Source: Rhodobacter sp. (GTDB lineage Bacteria; Pseudomonadota; Alphaproteobacteria; Rhodobacterales; Rhodobacteraceae). Taken from it: DNA of 34,161 nucleotides. A program made the position numbers and the translations under genes. A model generated the notes under the pieces. It made no database searches, was not told the DNA's origin, and worked only from the letters and a program-made list of their open reading frames with translations. Positions 1 to 8,420 of the stretch are shown here, piece after piece. The stretch is taken from the NCBI GenBank assembly GCA_030065095.1, contig JASJDP010000045.1:1-34161 (forward strand), read 5' to 3'. The first letter of the stretch is position 1, and each line of letters begins with the position of its first letter.

Positions 1-45
1 CAGCTTCGATATGATCTCTTCGGGCTTGTCTCGCTTCCCAGCCAT
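1..45 (-). CDS. IS3-family transposase OrfA, N-terminal 15 codons only
   Basis: The minus strand reads ATG at 45-43, preceded by an AGGAGG ribosome binding site about 7 bases upstream. The first residues are MAGKRDKPEEIISKL, the characteristic opening of IS3-family OrfA helix-turn-helix proteins, in which the start of the KPEEII type leads into the first DNA-binding helix. The rest of the gene lies beyond the left edge. It has no functional link to the catabolic genes to its right; it marks the left boundary of the conserved block. Recognition rests on 15 residues plus the well-placed ribosome binding site. Confidence 0.65.
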   Translation of the reverse strand, partial: MAGKRDKPEEIISKL

Positions 46-112
46 TCTCGGGTCCTCCTAAAACAGGATATTCCTATCCCAGTGGGCGGACCACCTTCAG
101 GGGGCTATTCCA
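1..112 (-). mobile_element. End of an IS3-family insertion sequence (truncated by the window edge)
   Basis: Read on the minus strand, the element appears to begin with TGGAATAGCCCCCTG at 112 and runs leftward into the start of a transposase OrfA gene at 45. IS3-family elements typically have short terminal inverted repeats beginning with TG and a leader of some tens of bases before OrfA, which fits the spacing seen here. Only this end is visible, so the second inverted repeat and the target duplication cannot be checked. The exact outer boundary at 112 is an estimate from the TG rule. Confidence 0.6.
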
Positions 113-379
113 GAGCCTCTCGTGCCGATCACCCTCGGCATCGCGGTGTCGGCCCTCTCAGTGCGCGGCGTATCTTCGATTGTGCGACCATTTCCGTGTG
201 GCTGAAAACCGTTCGGCATCGACCTGGTCGAGCAGGACGCCGCACTCGTGGTGCCCCAAAGGTCTCCCACGGCGTGGCCAACGAAGGTTGCTCCAGCCCA
301 TCCGTCGCGGCATGGTCCGGTATGACGGCATCCGACGCAGTTCGGCCGGAAAGAAAAACGAACCACCAGGATGGGGACC
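113..379. other. Intergenic stretch between the IS end and the first operon
   Basis: About 265 bases with no convincing gene. Open frames exist on both strands but have arginine- and proline-rich translations typical of shadow frames in GC-rich DNA. Any promoter for the operon starting at 380 should lie here, but no clear -35/-10 pair stands out. The IS insertion may have removed the original upstream sequence. Confidence 0.4.
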
Positions 380-1846
380 ATGCCAAAGGATAGCCTGTCA
401 CCGATCGACGCCCTGGGGCTTGCCGCTCTCGAAGCGCGTCTCAAGGAGGACCTCGATTTCCTGTGCTATCCCGGCAAGGACTGGGTCCCGCCCCGGGATG
501 GCGTCACGGACGTGACGATCATCGGCGGTGGGATGTGCGGGATGGTTGCGTGGCTGGCACTCACCACCGGAGGGATTCTCAACACCCGCGTATTGGATCG
601 GAGCCCGGCGGGCCTCGAGGGCCCCTGGCTGACCTATGCGCGGATGGAAACACTGCGTTCGCCAAAGCAGCTGACCGGTCCTGCGTTCCGGCACGGCGCA
701 CTGTCCTTCCAAGCCTGGTTCCGCGCCCAGTTCGGCACCAAGGCGTGGGATGAGCTCGACAAGATTCCGCGGCCGATGTGGATGGACTATCTCTGCTGGT
801 ATCGGCGGGTCCTTGAGATCCCGGTCGAGAACGGCGTCTCGGTCGACCTGGTCGAGCCCGACGGCGATCTGCTGCGGCTGCATCTCTCGGGCAATCAGAC
901 CGGTCCCATGCTGACCCGCAAGCTGGTCTTCGCGACCGGCCGGGACGGGACCGGCGAACCGAACATCCCCGGATTTGTCGAGGCCCTGCCGAGGCGTTAC
1001 TGGGCCCACAGCGCCGATGAAATCGACTTTGCCGCGTTGAAGGGCAAGCGCGTGGCGGTGGTGGGCGTGGGCGCCTCTGCCGTGGACAATGCCGCCGAGG
1101 CACTGGAGCATGGCGCCGCCGAGGTGCGCCACCTGATCAGGCGCAGCGAAATGCCCAGGATCAACAAGATGATGGGCATCGGCAGCTTCGGGTTCACCGC
1201 CGGCTATGCCGATCTGCCCGACGAATGGCGGTGGCGTTTCATGCAGTATTCCTTCGCCACCCAGACACCGCCACCGCACGGCTCGACGCAACGCGTCAGC
1301 CGGCACGAAAACGCCTATTTCCATTTCGGCAAGGTCGTAACGTCGACCAAGGAGCAGGACGGTGCCGTTCGGGTCGGCTTTGCGGACGGGACGGCCTATA
1401 CTGCGGATTTCATCATCCTCGGAACCGGCTTCACCGTCGATCCGCTGGCGCGGAGCGAATTTGGCGAGACCGCCGGGAACATCCTGCTTTGGGAAGACGT
1501 CTACACGCCGCCCGTGGGCGAAGACTCGGCCGATCTCGGCCGCTTTCCCTATCTTAATCCGGATTTCACCTTTCGCGAGAAAGTGCCGGGCACGGCGCCC
1601 TGGCTGAAGAATGTCTATTGTTTCAACTACGGCGCCTCGGCGAGCCTCGGGAAGGTCAGCGGGGATATTCCGGGCGTGTCGGAGGGCGCCGAGTGGCTGT
1701 CGCGCGCGGTGGCGTCGACGCTTTACCGCGAGGATATCGAGAGCCATTGGCAGGGCATGCAGGATTACGACACGCCGGAACTCGACGGCAGCGAATGGAC
1801 GCCGTCCGAACTGGATGCAGAGACGCGTGAAGGAAAGGTGGCATGA
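380..1846 (+). CDS. FAD/NAD(P)-dependent flavin monooxygenase-like oxidoreductase
   Basis: A 488-residue protein of the class B flavoprotein monooxygenase type. Numbered from the upstream in-frame ATG at 371, a first Rossmann motif GGGMCG lies at about 52-57 (FAD). A second motif, GVGASA, follows at about 232-237 (NADPH). Between them is an ATG-type segment (FATGRDG) and the WAHS segment resembling the FMO fingerprint; a late ILGTGF motif fits the family. Such enzymes hydroxylate amines or insert oxygen next to carbonyls using NADPH and O2. The start at 380 is preferred over 371 because AGGA lies 8 bases before it and no ribosome binding site precedes 371. The stop overlaps the next start (ATGA), so it is translationally coupled to the CMD-like genes. 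The substrate is unknown; the downstream opine dehydrogenase-like gene and polyamine-type importer suggest a nitrogenous compound. Confidence 0.75.
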   Translation: MPKDSLSPIDALGLAALEARLKEDLDFLCYPGKDWVPPRDGVTDVTIIGGGMCGMVAWLALTTGGILNTRVLDRSPAGLEGPWLTYARMETLRSPKQLTGPAFRHGALSFQAWFRAQFGTKAWDELDKIPRPMWMDYLCWYRRVLEIPVENGVSVDLVEPDGDLLRLHLSGNQTGPMLTRKLVFATGRDGTGEPNIPGFVEALPRRYWAHSADEIDFAALKGKRVAVVGVGASAVDNAAEALEHGAAEVRHLIRRSEMPRINKMMGIGSFGFTAGYADLPDEWRWRFMQYSFATQTPPPHGSTQRVSRHENAYFHFGKVVTSTKEQDGAVRVGFADGTAYTADFIILGTGFTVDPLARSEFGETAGNILLWEDVYTPPVGEDSADLGRFPYLNPDFTFREKVPGTAPWLKNVYCFNYGASASLGKVSGDIPGVSEGAEWLSRAVASTLYREDIESHWQGMQDYDTPELDGSEWTPSELDAETREGKVA

Positions 1847-2322
1847 GCCTATTCGAGAGCACTGTGTTGTCGGCGGCCGGGGTGGTTCCGGGCGGCGAGG
1901 CAGCGGCGGCCGCGGAAACCCGCGCCAACATCTTCGACATGACCCGGATTGCCGAAGACGCAGTTCTGCGGCCGCGCGATACCGGCCCTTGGTCGCACCC
2001 GCTCCGCGCCGCATTGGCGGCGCGCATCGCACGGCTGAACGGCGAGAACGCACTGGCAGAGCACCACATGGCGGCGGCGGGCGACTTCGCAGCGCTGGCC
2101 GATCCGGCAGACGACGGGGCGTCCCGGGGATGCGGTGCGGTCATCGCCTTCATGGACAAGGTCGCGGCCCGGACCCGGGACGTGCAGGTGCGTGATATCA
2201 CGGCGCTGCAGTCGGCGGGCATCGCCGATGCCGATATCGTGCGGCTGGCCGAGCTGAATGCCTTTCTCGCCTACCAACTGCGCGTGATCGCGGGGCTGCG
2301 GCTGATGAGGACAGGTGGATGA
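1843..2322 (+). CDS. CMD-domain protein lacking the redox CxxC (partner of the next gene)
   Basis: A 159-residue protein that starts within the stop of the monooxygenase gene (ATGA overlap) and itself overlaps the next gene by 4 bases. The C-terminal 40 residues (DITALQSAG...LAELNAFLAYQLRV) match the helical half of carboxymuconolactone decarboxylase/AhpD proteins. A PLRAALAARIARLNGE segment occurs earlier. It has only one cysteine and no CxxC, so it cannot perform AhpD disulfide chemistry alone. The pairing of a Cys-poor CMD protein with an AhpD-like one resembles the TIGRFAM pair named after Avi_7170 and Avi_7169. That assignment is from memory and untested. A heteromer with the next product is the simplest inference. 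Confidence 0.6.
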   Translation: MSLFESTVLSAAGVVPGGEAAAAAETRANIFDMTRIAEDAVLRPRDTGPWSHPLRAALAARIARLNGENALAEHHMAAAGDFAALADPADDGASRGCGAVIAFMDKVAARTRDVQVRDITALQSAGIADADIVRLAELNAFLAYQLRVIAGLRLMRTGG

Positions 2323-2900
2323 GCCGGATCGTGGCCAAATTCACCCGCACCGTGCCGGAATGGTGCCCGCGCGTGGTGCCGGTAACGCTGGAGGAGGCGA
2401 CCGAGGAACAGCTCGACGCGCTGAAGGTCACGCCGTCGAACACAAGGGTCTCGGACTATGTTCTGACCTTGGCTCACGACGTTGAGTCGCTGAAGGTCCG
2501 GTCGCCCCTTTTCAACGCGATCATGTACGACACAGGCGGCATGAGCCGGGCCGAGCGCGAGTTGGGGGCGATCGGCGCATCGATGGTGAACCACTGCATC
2601 TACTGCGCTGCAGTGCACGCCGACCGGCACGCGCAGCTGGAAAAGAACACCGATGTCACCGACCGGCTGTTCCGCGACGGCGCGAAGGCGGAGCTGACAC
2701 CACGGAACCGGGCCATCTTCGATTTCGCTCTGGCACTTTCGGAATGCCCCTCGCAGGCCGATGAGACGCATATCGCGGCCCTGCGGGCCGAGGGTGTGAC
2801 GGAGACAGAGATCCTCGATCTCGTGCTTTCCGTGGCGCTGTTTGGCTGGGCGAACCGCCTGATGCACGTACTGGGCGACCCCGTACGGCCCGAGAACTGA
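2319..2900 (+). CDS. AhpD-like alkylhydroperoxidase/CMD-family protein
   Basis: A 193-residue protein with a perfect AhpD active-site pattern EX11CX2CX3H: Glu81, Cys93, Cys96 and His100 (segment NHCIYCAAVH). AhpD proteins are thiol-dependent peroxidases or reductants; other CMD members act as decarboxylases or isomerases, so the chemistry is not fixed by the motif. The C-terminal helix pair ends in the FGWANRLMHVL segment common to peroxidase-related CMD proteins. It follows the flavin monooxygenase and the Cys-poor CMD gene with 4-base overlaps, so the three products are made together. Likely roles are handling peroxide or an unstable intermediate formed by the monooxygenase. A 7-bp inverted repeat (2914-2920 and 2929-2935) lies just after the stop and may slow transcription before the next gene. 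Confidence 0.75.
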   Translation: MSRIVAKFTRTVPEWCPRVVPVTLEEATEEQLDALKVTPSNTRVSDYVLTLAHDVESLKVRSPLFNAIMYDTGGMSRAERELGAIGASMVNHCIYCAAVHADRHAQLEKNTDVTDRLFRDGAKAELTPRNRAIFDFALALSECPSQADETHIAALRAEGVTETEILDLVLSVALFGWANRLMHVLGDPVRPEN

Positions 2901-2992
2901 CAGAGCTGATCGGCAAACCGCGCAGGACCGGTTTGACGCGAGCGTGATGAGGCGGTTTCATTGACCGCGGCGAACAAGGAGCGAGAACTGGG

Positions 2993-4105
2993 GTGAGCGA
3001 CGGATTGCGGATCGGGATCGCTGGCGCGGGTTCCATTGCGTTCGGCACGGCTGCGCTGCTGAAAGACAACGGGCACGACACGATGCTCTGGTCGCCGTCG
3101 GGCGCCGGCACCAAGGCCCTCGCCGGCGGTCGGCCGCTTGCCGCCACCGGCGGGCTCGAGGTCGGCTTTTCCCCCCGCATCGCGTCCTCCGCCGCGCAGC
3201 TTGCCTCTGAAAACGATATCCTGCTGATCGCGCTGCCGGCCTATGGCCACAAGGCTGTCATGGACGCGCTGGCCGCGTATATCGGGCCCCGGCATCGCGT
3301 CATCATATCGTCGCATGCCTCACTGGGCGCGCTCTATCTGGGCGATTTGCTTGCCACGCGTGGCGTGTCGGTGCCGATCACCGCCTGGGGCACCACCGCC
3401 GTCACCGCGCGGCGGCTCTCACCGTCCGAGGTGCGGGTCAACACCGTCCGGAAGCTCGTCGATCTCTGCACCGTGCCCGACGCCGCCTCGCACACCGAGC
3501 ACGCTCTTTGCCAGCGGCTCTTCGGCGACCGGTTCCAGCCGCGCGACGGGCTCCTGGCGATTTCGCTGTCGAATCTGAATCCGCAGAACCATATGGGCAT
3601 AGCGCTTGGCAACATGACCCGAATGGAACGCGGCGAAACATGGAGCCAGGGACAGAACGTGACCCCGAACGTGGGCCGGCTGCTGGAGGCGCTGGATGCC
3701 GAACGCCTGGCCATCGCCGGGGCACTCGGACTTGAGGTACGAACCATCTTTGAACACTTTCACCTTTCCTTCCACGTGCCTGTCGCTTCGGTTTCCGAGA
3801 TGAACCAGGAGATGCATGCAGCGGGCAACGGCGGCACCGGGCCCGCGACTGCCGACAGCCGATACGTGACCGAGGACGTGCCTTACGGTCTGGCGCTGAC
3901 GGCGGCTTTGGGCCGGATGACCGGACAGCCGGCCGTGCTGCACGAGGCCGGGATCGGGATATTCTCGGCGATGTATGGCCGGGATTTCATGGCGGAGAAT
4001 ACGCTGCTGAATGCCATCGATCTGGAAAGATACACGCTTGACGACCTTCGAAAGGCCGCCCGTACCGGCCTTCTCGAAAGCAGGGACGCGCCCAAGACGT
4101 CCTGA
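2993..4105 (+). CDS. Octopine/nopaline dehydrogenase-family NAD(P)-dependent oxidoreductase
   Basis: A 370-residue protein with an N-terminal Rossmann fold (GIAGAGSIAFG, residues 8-18). A C-terminal helical domain carries the family signature NPQNHMGIALGN, in which His200 corresponds to the catalytic histidine of opine dehydrogenases. These enzymes reversibly oxidise a secondary amine formed from an amino acid and a 2-oxo acid. The start is GTG at 2993, supported by AAGGAG at 2976-2981, 11 bases upstream; no ATG fits better. It lies 92 bases after the AhpD-like gene and 51 bases before the importer binding-protein gene. Context points to opine-like catabolism rather than synthesis, because a high-affinity importer is in the same run. 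The actual substrate cannot be read from the sequence. Confidence 0.75.
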   Translation: MSDGLRIGIAGAGSIAFGTAALLKDNGHDTMLWSPSGAGTKALAGGRPLAATGGLEVGFSPRIASSAAQLASENDILLIALPAYGHKAVMDALAAYIGPRHRVIISSHASLGALYLGDLLATRGVSVPITAWGTTAVTARRLSPSEVRVNTVRKLVDLCTVPDAASHTEHALCQRLFGDRFQPRDGLLAISLSNLNPQNHMGIALGNMTRMERGETWSQGQNVTPNVGRLLEALDAERLAIAGALGLEVRTIFEHFHLSFHVPVASVSEMNQEMHAAGNGGTGPATADSRYVTEDVPYGLALTAALGRMTGQPAVLHEAGIGIFSAMYGRDFMAENTLLNAIDLERYTLDDLRKAARTGLLESRDAPKTS

Positions 4106-4156
4106 GAAAGACCGCAGAGGTTCCGACAGATCCATAAACCAGCAAGGAGAGACCTG

Positions 4157-5266
4157 ATGACCAAACTGATTATGAACCGGCGGCGTTTCATCGGCACGAC
4201 CGCGGTCGGTGCCGCCGCGCTTGCCAGCCCCGCCTATCTCCGGCGCGCCAATGCGCAAGGCAGCGGCGAGGTGAATATCTGGACGTACAACCAGTTTGTG
4301 CCCGACGCCTTCAAGGAGCAGTTCGAGGCGGATACCGGGATCAAGGTGAATGTCCGGCTGGTGGACGACCAGGGAAAGCAGTTCAACCTTCTCGCTGCCG
4401 AAGCGCCGAACCCGACGGTGGACATCGTCACTGTGGCCGGGCACCGCTTTCTGCAGTTCATCGACAGCGAACTGCTGGCGCCGATGGACACGGGCCGGCT
4501 TTCGAACTGGGGCAACATCAACCCGACGTTTTCGGAAAGCGACTGGGCCACGATCAACGGCAACAAATGGGGCGCGCCGATCCTGTCTGGCATGGAGGTG
4601 CTGTCCTACAACACCGACTTTGTCAGCGCCGAGGAAGCGCAGACCTGGGACACGTTGTTCTCGGAGAAATATGCGAACCAGACCGCCTATATCATCCAAG
4701 ACATGATGTCGATCGTGATGCTGATGATGGGCTATGACGGCAACATGGTCGCCTACATGGACGACCCGGACAAGGCCGCCGAGATCGTCGAAGAGGCCAA
4801 GGCGTTCCTGATCGAGAAGAAGCCGCTGGTGCGCAAGTACTACGATTCAGGCGCCGAGGTGCAGCAGATGTTCGTCAACCAGGACATCGTGCTGGGCCAC
4901 AGCTGGAACGGCCCGGCGGCGGCGCTGATCAACGACGGCTTCCCGCTCGGCATGTCGATCCCGCAAGAGGGCTCGTACGGTTTCGTATACACCCTGAACG
5001 TGGCCAACAATGCGCCGAATGCCGACAACGCCTACACCTTCCTCGACGCGATCCTCGCCTCGGCCGAAATCGGCGCGTCGATGACCAAGGCATCGGGCTT
5101 CATCTCGACCTACAAGGACTCCTCGCAGTACCTGACCGAGCTGGAGAGGAAGTCGACCTCTTTCCCCGAAGAGCAGCTGGCGAACCTGCAGTTCTTCCGG
5201 GCCGAGGCCAACCAGATGAAGTACGGGCTGGTCGATCCGGCCGTCGAGGCCATCAAGGCCGCCTGA
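4157..5266 (+). CDS. Polyamine-type ABC transporter substrate-binding protein (PotD/PotF family)
   Basis: A 369-residue periplasmic binding protein of the spermidine/putrescine family. A twin-arginine signal (NRRRFIGTTAV, residues 6-16) is followed by an alanine-rich stretch ending around residue 34 (RANAQG), so export by Tat is predicted. The mature protein starts with VNIWTYNQFVPDAFKEQFE, typical of this family. AAGGAG at 4143-4148 fixes the start at 4157. It opens the four-gene transporter set with the two permeases and the ATPase that follow. Family members bind polyamines, 2-aminoethylphosphonate, opines or related cations; ligand residues were not assigned. Confidence 0.85.
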   Translation: MTKLIMNRRRFIGTTAVGAAALASPAYLRRANAQGSGEVNIWTYNQFVPDAFKEQFEADTGIKVNVRLVDDQGKQFNLLAAEAPNPTVDIVTVAGHRFLQFIDSELLAPMDTGRLSNWGNINPTFSESDWATINGNKWGAPILSGMEVLSYNTDFVSAEEAQTWDTLFSEKYANQTAYIIQDMMSIVMLMMGYDGNMVAYMDDPDKAAEIVEEAKAFLIEKKPLVRKYYDSGAEVQQMFVNQDIVLGHSWNGPAAALINDGFPLGMSIPQEGSYGFVYTLNVANNAPNADNAYTFLDAILASAEIGASMTKASGFISTYKDSSQYLTELERKSTSFPEEQLANLQFFRAEANQMKYGLVDPAVEAIKAA

Positions 5267-5334
5267 GCCTGCCCTTGAACACAGTCTCCGTCCATCCCGG
5301 GCGGAGACATGCCGCTGCACCGAAAGGGATTTTC

Positions 5335-6321
5335 ATGGGGTCTGATGTCGCCTCCGTGCGTAAACCAGGCGGAGGGAAGGGGGCGGACGCCGGCGCGACG
5401 TTCTGGGGCCGGCTGGTACGCTGGGGGCCCTACAGCGCCCTGTTGTCGCTGATCTTCACCTCGCCCAGGCGGCAATTCGTGATCCTTGCTGCCTTCCCGA
5501 TCCTCTGGGTTTTGACGCAGCACCTCGGCCCGATGCTGCAGATGCTGCGCGTCAGCCTCACCGACTCCTATCCGGTGGCCCAGGGCACCGATACCCAATT
5601 CACGCTGGATAACTATGTACGGTTCTTCGGCGACCGGATCTTTTGGATGCCGTTCTTCCGTACACTGACTTTCGCGGCGGTCTTCACGCTGACGACGCTG
5701 ATCATCACCTATCCGGTGGCCTACTTCCTCGCCCGCCACGTGAGCCGGAAGAACCAGCTGCTGATGCTGTTGTTGCTGCTGATCCCGTTCTGGGTGGGCG
5801 AGATCGTGCGGACCTATGCGATCATGATCCTGCTCGGAAACAACGGGGCGGTGAACCTGGCGCTGCGCTCGCTCGGCCTGATCGACCGGCCGATCCCCTT
5901 CATGTACACCAGCTTTTCCATGGGCGTCGGCATCGTCTATCTGACGGCGCTTTATATGTTGCTGCCGCTCTACTCGGCGCTCGAGAAGCTGCCGAAAAGC
6001 TATACCGAGGCAGCCGCGGATCTCGGCGCCGGCGCCTGGACCCGGTTCCGCCGTGTGACCTTGCCGCTTTCGCTCGAGGGGATCTCGTCGGGCTGCATCT
6101 TGGTCTTCCTGATCTCGACGGGCTTTTACGCCACGCCGGTGCTGCTCGGCGGCCCCTCGACCACGGTCTTCGCCGAAACCATCGCCGGCTTCTTCCACGT
6201 CGCTGGCGACGAATGGCCCACCGGCGCGGCCTTTGCCACGATCATGTTCGTCGCTGCCCTGCTGCTGACCGGCATCTTCCAGAAACTCATGAATGCGCTT
6301 CGCAAGGGAGACACGAGATGA
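5335..6321 (+). CDS. ABC transporter permease, PotB type
   Basis: A 328-residue inner-membrane permease with about six hydrophobic segments. A cytoplasmic EAA loop (YTEAAADLGAGAWTRFRRV) contacts the ATPase. A TTG codon at 5275 would extend it by 20 residues, but the ATG at 5335 is preceded by GAAAGGGA at close to ideal spacing and is preferred. The leader before the first membrane helix (GSDVASVRKPGGGKGAD) is glycine- and lysine-rich and cytoplasmic. The gene follows the binding protein after 68 bases and overlaps the second permease by 4 bases (ATGA). It forms the membrane channel with the next product. Confidence 0.85.
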   Translation: MGSDVASVRKPGGGKGADAGATFWGRLVRWGPYSALLSLIFTSPRRQFVILAAFPILWVLTQHLGPMLQMLRVSLTDSYPVAQGTDTQFTLDNYVRFFGDRIFWMPFFRTLTFAAVFTLTTLIITYPVAYFLARHVSRKNQLLMLLLLLIPFWVGEIVRTYAIMILLGNNGAVNLALRSLGLIDRPIPFMYTSFSMGVGIVYLTALYMLLPLYSALEKLPKSYTEAAADLGAGAWTRFRRVTLPLSLEGISSGCILVFLISTGFYATPVLLGGPSTTVFAETIAGFFHVAGDEWPTGAAFATIMFVAALLLTGIFQKLMNALRKGDTR

Positions 6322-7109
6322 CCCGCGGCACGCGCATCTTCCTGTCCTGCATCTATTGGGCCTTTGTGCTTTATGTCTTCGTGCCGCTGATCCTGATGGT
6401 TGTCATGGGCTTCAAGGACTCGAAGTTCATCGGCTTCCCGATCCGCTCTTGGACACTCGACTGGTATCTCGGGGTGTTCGAGGATGCCGAGGTCGTCTCG
6501 GTCTTCGTTTACTCGGTGGCCATCGCGGTATTCTCCACCCTTATCTCGGTTATCGTCGGCACCTGGATCGCGGTGCTTCTGGAAGGACGCAAATTCTGGG
6601 GCCGTGCCGCGGTGTTCGGGCTGACGATCCTTCCTGCGCTGGTGCCCGGCATCATCTCGGCCATCGCATTTCGTATCTATGCCCGCCTGCTCGGGATCGA
6701 ACCCGGCATGTTCGCGATCATCTGGGCGCATGCGGTCCACAATGTCCCGTTCGTGGCGCTTGTGGTCATGGCCCGGCTTTCGACCCTGCCGAAAAGCCAG
6801 ACCGAAGCGGCACGCGATCTCGGCGCCGATCCTCTCGTCGCATTCATGCGGATCACGCTGCCCTACCTCGTGCCCGCGATCATGGGAGCCAGCATCTTCT
6901 GCCTGCTTCTCAGCTTCGACGATTTCGTCCGATCATTCTTCCTCGGCAGCTACGAACCCACTCTGCCGGTGCTGATCTTCGCCATGCTGCGGTCGGGCAT
7001 GTCGCCGGAGATCAACGCCATCGCCACCGTCGCCCTGGTCCTGACGGCCGTACTGGGCGTCTGGGCGGAACGCTACATGCGGCGCATGAACAAGGAGACC
7101 GGCCGATGA
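6318..7109 (+). CDS. ABC transporter permease, PotC type
   Basis: A 263-residue permease that starts within the stop codon of the first permease and ends overlapping the ATPase start, so all three are translationally coupled. It shows about six membrane helices. The EAA motif reads QTEAARDLGADPLVAFMRI, followed by the LPYLVPAIMG helix, as in PotC. The open frame continues upstream to 5643, but that part lies inside the first permease in another frame and is not used; AAGGGAG at 6304-6310 places the start at 6318. With the first permease it forms the translocation path for the substrate delivered by the PotD-like protein. Confidence 0.87.
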   Translation: MTRGTRIFLSCIYWAFVLYVFVPLILMVVMGFKDSKFIGFPIRSWTLDWYLGVFEDAEVVSVFVYSVAIAVFSTLISVIVGTWIAVLLEGRKFWGRAAVFGLTILPALVPGIISAIAFRIYARLLGIEPGMFAIIWAHAVHNVPFVALVVMARLSTLPKSQTEAARDLGADPLVAFMRITLPYLVPAIMGASIFCLLLSFDDFVRSFFLGSYEPTLPVLIFAMLRSGMSPEINAIATVALVLTAVLGVWAERYMRRMNKETGR

Positions 7110-8191
7110 CCGGATCCGATCCGATCGCGCGCATCGAGGGTATTTCGAAGTCTTTCGGCAAGGCGATCGCGCTCGAACATCTGGAACTCGATATCGCCCC
7201 CGGCGAATTCGTCACGTTCCTCGGGCCCTCGGGCTGCGGCAAGTCGACGACCCTGCGCATCCTCGGCGGGTTCGAAATGCCCGACAAAGGCCGGATCATC
7301 CTCGACGGCCAGGACGTGACAGAGCTGCCGCCGAACCGGCGCAACGTGAACATGGTATTCCAGGACTACGCGCTTTTCCCGCACATGACCGTGCGGCAGA
7401 ACATGTCCTTCGGCCTCGAACTCAAAGGCATGAGCCGACCGCGGATCGACGCGCGGCTTGACGAGTTGATGTCGTTTCTCGAACTCACCGAGTACGCCGG
7501 CCGTTACCCCGGCCAGCTGTCGGGCGGCCAGCGCCAGCGGGTCGCGCTTGCCCGCGCGCTCGCCCCCGATCCGGCGCTTCTGTTGCTCGACGAACCCCTC
7601 GGCGCGCTGGATGCCAAGCTGCGCGGCCAAGTTCAGCAGGAGCTGAAATCGATCCAGCGCCGCACCGACAAGACCTTCTTCTTCGTGACCCACGATCAGG
7701 AAGAGGCGTTGACCATGTCGGACCGCATCGTTGTGATGAACGCCGGACGGGTCGAGCAGGACGGCGCGCCGGAAGAGCTCTACTTCCACCCGGCCAACCG
7801 CTTTGTGGCAGAATTCGTTGGCGAGACCAATCTGATCTCGGGTACGTTCCGCGGGCTCGACGGCGAAGACGTTCTGATCGACTGGTTCGGCGAGACGCTC
7901 CGCGGCCACGCCCGCGGCGGCGCGCCGCAGCTTCACGGCACGGTCACGGCGTCGGTCAGGCTCGAACGGCTGGGATTGCACCCCGAGAAGCCCGCGTCGG
8001 CAAACGCGGTGCTGGGCAGGGTCGTCGGCAAGACCTTTCTCGGCAGCCGCATGGTCGTCGATCTGCTGGTCGAGCAGGCCCACAGCACAACGCTCAAGGC
8101 CTATGCCGATATCGCCACCGTGCAGTCGGTGGGGGATGGCGATATCTGGATTGGATGGGACGCTGACAGCATGGCCGTGCTGAGCGACTGA
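7106..8191 (+). CDS. ABC transporter ATP-binding protein, PotA type
   Basis: A 361-residue ATPase with Walker [10 protein letters not shown] (40-48), Q-loop Gln86, signature LSGGQ (138-142), Walker B LLLLDEP (158-164) and the switch histidine in FFFVTHDQ. A C-terminal TOBE-type regulatory domain follows (about residues 240-361). It powers the two permeases just upstream and closes the operon. The start overlaps the previous stop (ATGA). The family usually imports spermidine or putrescine, but many close relatives in alphaproteobacteria carry other amines, so the substrate stays open. Confidence 0.9.
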   Translation: MTGSDPIARIEGISKSFGKAIALEHLELDIAPGEFVTFLGPSGCGKSTTLRILGGFEMPDKGRIILDGQDVTELPPNRRNVNMVFQDYALFPHMTVRQNMSFGLELKGMSRPRIDARLDELMSFLELTEYAGRYPGQLSGGQRQRVALARALAPDPALLLLDEPLGALDAKLRGQVQQELKSIQRRTDKTFFFVTHDQEEALTMSDRIVVMNAGRVEQDGAPEELYFHPANRFVAEFVGETNLISGTFRGLDGEDVLIDWFGETLRGHARGGAPQLHGTVTASVRLERLGLHPEKPASANAVLGRVVGKTFLGSRMVVDLLVEQAHSTTLKAYADIATVQSVGDGDIWIGWDADSMAVLSD

Positions 8192-8198
8192 ACGGTCG

Positions 8199-8241
8199 TA
8201 TCCGGTGGCACTTCGGTGCGAATTCTTGAGGTCACCGGATA
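8199..8241 (+). terminator. Nested hairpin after the ABC transporter operon
   Basis: TATCCGGTG (8199-8207) pairs exactly with CACCGGATA (8233-8241). Inside lies a second stem, GCAC (8208-8211) with GTGC (8216-8219), closed on the very stable tetraloop TTCG. It sits 8 bases after the ATPase stop and ahead of a convergent gene. There is no T-run, so it may be a 3' stabiliser or a Rho-assisted end rather than a classical intrinsic terminator. The 180 bases beyond it, to 8420, hold no recognisable gene. Confidence 0.5.
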
Positions 8242-8420
8242 TCCAATATGTGCGGCGATCTATTGATCGTTGACGGCAAACGCCGTGTCGGCGGGTTCGG
8301 GCACGCCTGCCAAAAAAAGGACCGCGCCGCACCGATCAGTGCGCTTCCCACGCCCAAGCCCTCTTTCGCGCATGCGGTTTCGTCCGAGCGCTCAAAGCGA
8401 CACCATGGGCAGGCGGCACG

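Noticed and set aside
398-2053. Leftward open frame of 551 codons opposite the monooxygenase
   Set aside because: Its translation is rich in Arg, Pro and His, lacks family motifs and lies opposite three overlapping genes with clear motifs; it is a shadow of GC-rich coding DNA.
5275-5334. TTG start extending the first permease by 20 residues
   Set aside because: The ATG at 5335 has a good ribosome binding site and the added residues look like untranslated leader.
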